Of a stretch of DNA of 64,000 bases, positions 61,186 to 64,000 are shown piece after piece (position 1 is the first letter of the stretch; every line of letters begins with the position of its first letter). The translations under genes and the position numbers were made by a program. Origin of the DNA: Parasponia andersonii (taxonomy: Eukaryota > Streptophyta > Magnoliopsida > Rosales > Cannabaceae); contig JXTB01000143.1 in assembly GCA_002914805.1 (NCBI GenBank), positions 156,288 to 220,287 of the forward strand, in the 5' to 3' direction. A model generated the notes under the pieces. The model saw nothing but the letters and a program-made list of their open reading frames with translations. It did not search any database and was not told the DNA's origin.

Positions 61186-64000
61186 CTATGGACTATTGTC
61201 GAAATTTGCATAATTCTGAATAAGGGCTTGACTCATTGGATCTTGTGATGGTGTAGATAGCTCTGACTCAGATGCATTGACCAGGATATGCATAACAATA
61301 GTTACAAGCACCAGCAAAGCACCAGAAAAATGCTATACCTTCCCATGTTGATAGTAGAGAAAACCATTGAAAGAGTTTCACAATGCCGTACACAATCAGA
61401 CATGATCAACAAACGACAACCTGAGCAAACACCGGAATAAAATAATGGACAAGACAGAGAAACGAGGGACAAGATTATTTGTTTTGATATTAGAGAATGT
61501 TGTCTTACAATAAGAGATTTCTTTGGTCGACCAATCTTTTGATGTTCAAGTTCACTGAATGTGCCATCAGCAAAATACTTCTCTAGCAGAACATCCGGAG
61601 GAAAGAAAAGAAAATCGAACATAAACAATATCATAATTGAAATCGACCGAGAGAAGTGTATACCATTAGAGCTGCAAATCGCCTACTTATGAGTCTCTTG
61701 ATCAACTTCAAGCTAGAAAATTCAGTTCTGTCCGGTAACAAATCTATGGTGTGGAGTCAGTTTGGTCCATTTACAGAAGTTCCCAAACTAACCCAAGTTT
61801 AAGAAGACATATTTCTAACATAGAATAGGTTTTACCTTGGTGTCAAATATATCTCTACACCATTTTGCAACACCGTCTTCTTTTTCTGGTAGTTCATGCA
61901 TTAAGTGTCTCCTAATCTGTGCTTTCACCTGTTAGAATGAGAACCATTAGCACATAATGTCTAGGAATATTATATTAACAACTTTGTTGGATACTAATTT
62001 TTGTTTTGAGAAACATTATCAGACACTTGCTTGATGTTTCACCAAGATTTATATTGGATGAGAGTGTGATGTTCCCAACAATTATTATGTATTCATGTAC
62101 ACATAATAAATAGAGAAAGAACCTGCAGTTACTAAGTTCATAAAGCATATGTAAACATAATGGAATTCCACCAGTTAAACAAAATTATGCCTTACTCTCA
62201 GGAGGTTTGGTTAGCTTACCACTCAAGTTTTCCCTCTAAACATTCTCAACAATGTAGGTGGAGGCTGATTCTTTGGAGTAGCTACGGTACAATCATATAT
62301 TGCCCGAACAAATGAGCGCATATGACTTACCGCTGAAACAAAACCCTATGAGCATGCACGAGAATATTCAAATTAAAAACAAAACAAAAAAAAAAAAGGA
62401 GGATGGTAGACACTTCAGAAGGAAATGAATATGCAATATGAGGAGAAATGTGTGGTGTGCCTCGTTTGTTTATGTATGAACAACTTGTCTCTCAAGAATA
62501 AGGGGGCAAAAAAACAAAGAGCAAAGAACAAAACGAATTTTCTACAAATAGTAATAGATTACTAGTGCTTCAAGGAATTTCGATTCAAATGCACCTTTGT
62601 ACGCGGAATCAACACATTCTTAGGAGCAGGTAACCCTCTTGAGGCTGCATATTGTTGCGCTGCTGCCAGGTTTGGTGGCGTAAAACGAGTTCCCTCAACA
62701 AAGAGACCCAACCAAAATGACATGGGGAAATCCTCCAGCCGCTGAAAGGTTGACTGTACCTCAGAAATCACGAGTTACGACAACATAGAGACCCGAATAT
62801 ATGAAAGTGTAAAAGTAACATAGAACTTAAAGCTAGATACCTTCAATGTGAGTTCGTCTTTCACCCATTTTGTTTCCAAGAAGACATGATCAGAGAACCA
62901 CATTGGCCAACCTATGATCTGCACAAATTTACTTCTCTTTGAATCATTGACTTGACAGAAACAAACCCAGAAAAAAAGTTCATATGTATGTATGTATGTA
63001 TATTTAATTATAGAATGTTGGTTGATTGAGGACTCACTGGGAGAAACTTAGCTTCCTTTCTCATGATGGCTATTGTGCTTCCAAGGCAACCAGAACGCTG
63101 TTATTCACAAGGTCATCAACATTCAATCGTGAGAGAAACTAAAAGAATTTGTGTTACTATTATATATTTCACTGAAATTTAAGCACCTGAGCTAAGACCC
63201 ATCCAACAAGCCAGTCAATGTCACCCCTGTGATTACTTATGACAAGTGCATGTTCTTTACCTGGAAATGCCTCAAAATGTAATATTTGTGCTAGAGATAC
63301 ATAGCTATAACTGTTTTCAAGAACCAATTAAGACTTAAAAGTGATTTAAATATATAGATGTATAGATATTAAATAGTTCTCATCTCACCCATTAATTGAA
63401 AGGTTTCTGAATCAGTATGCAGCTCGACCTGATGCAAAAGCCAAAGTATATCAGTGCACCGAAAAATCAGAGTTCTCAACATTTCAATTTGTCAATTTGC
63501 AGATTGTGTAAACATGGCAATCAATGAACACATAGATCCATGAATAGGAAAAAAAAATAGGTCCATGAATAGGAAAAAAAAATGATAATGTACCAAAAAA
63601 AAAACGATAATAATAAAATAGACGTTTACACATACACGAAAGAGTTGTCACGTACCTTAATAGCTGCCCACCAATCAATGAGCCATATGAGTTCCAAGCA
63701 CAACAATTCTACAATGAGTTTATTAATCTTTCTATACACGCTCCTTGAGAGAGGACGAACAAAAACGAAGAGAATAGCCTGAAAGTACATATATGTATAA
63801 ATATAGACATTGTTGATTTAGTTTTAAAACCAAAAATATGATCTCCATGTCGGTTTGAGGACTCGAGAAATGTGAAGACAACAGAGACATTTGTGGTATC
63901 AAGGGAAAACCCAAGGAGGTGTTTGAGAGAGGTACCTGAAGAAAATTAACAAGGAAGCCTGAGAAAATGACAAGGATGCCCGGAGGAACGATGACCACTG
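61186..64000 (-). pseudogene. LPAT2/3-like 1-acyl-glycerol-3-phosphate acyltransferase, decayed 3' half, 5' end outside window
   Basis: The family is ER-membrane enzymes that acylate lysophosphatidate to phosphatidate. Exons (minus): before 64000-63936, 63778-63656, 63428-63389, 63260-63187, 63097-63038, 62918-62841, 62753-62595, 62345-62220, 61928-61836, 61595-61509, 61420-61186. The first visible exon encodes a membrane segment; exon 4 has the catalytic NHRGDIDW (H-X4-D) and exon 7 has LFVEGTRFT. Exons 1-7 read cleanly. Lesions: TGA in exon 8 (62225-62223) where homologues have serine; exon 10 preceded by CG instead of AG after a good pyrimidine tract; TGA in exon 11 (61408-61406); and one extra T in a T run (61330-61326), after which a normal-looking hydrophobic and acidic C-terminus resumes in another frame up to TAG. 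A truncated product keeping both acyltransferase motifs remains possible. Confidence 0.75.

Noticed and set aside
1..64000. tRNA, rRNA or organelle-derived segments
   Set aside because: I saw no cloverleaf, rRNA core motif or chloroplast or mitochondrial gene while reading. A covariance-model search was not possible, so small RNA genes cannot be fully excluded.

Overview
This window is nuclear DNA from a plant, most likely a eudicot. The evidence is interrupted genes with GT-AG introns, a classical extensin, a plant-type xanthine dehydrogenase, an ER-type lysophosphatidate acyltransferase, and dense Athila, chromovirus and copia LTR retrotransposons with plant-type tRNA primer sites. The base composition is AT-rich with many (TA)n tracts. 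The species cannot be fixed from the sequence. There is one 816-base run of N (45653-46468) and a single N at 48694.

Layout. (1) 1-22454 is a retrotransposon nest. Reading inward, an old copia element (20684-22454) is interrupted in its left LTR by an Athila-type LTR (15847-16328 plus 20132-20683). That LTR is split by a 3.8-kb solo LTR with a perfect 5-bp duplication (16329-20131) and by a second Athila element (7438-15846). The second Athila is cut by an LTR-like block (4961-7437), which holds a chromovirus (651-4960), which is cut by a copia-type LTR (1-650). (2) 22455-25157 has no recognisable gene. (3) 25158-44340 is a third Athila element whose 3' LTR was split by a complete 8.95-kb Tekay-like chromovirus (26139-35088) with an exact ATTAT target duplication. 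(4) 44341-64000 is gene territory: a short LINE tail, an extensin gene with an assembly gap (45437-46925), an AT-rich spacer with three copies of a (TA)n-associated MITE, an apparently intact 14-exon xanthine dehydrogenase gene (51152-59034) with a Tourist-like MITE in intron 3, and an LPAT2/3-like gene that runs off the right edge and carries several disabling changes (61186-64000). All three host genes lie on the minus strand.

The host genes do not form a pathway. Extensin is a cell-wall structural protein, XDH oxidises hypoxanthine and xanthine in purine breakdown, and LPAT makes phosphatidic acid in the ER. Nearly every retroelement open reading frame is broken. The best-preserved one, the Tekay gag-pol, is a single 4.6-kb frame with no frameshift and ten in-frame stops, eight of them TAG. 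I found no evidence of an undescribed biological system. The items most worth a second look are the stop-codon pattern of that element, the decayed 3' half of the LPAT gene, the extensin gap, the nested insertion order, and two MITE observations.
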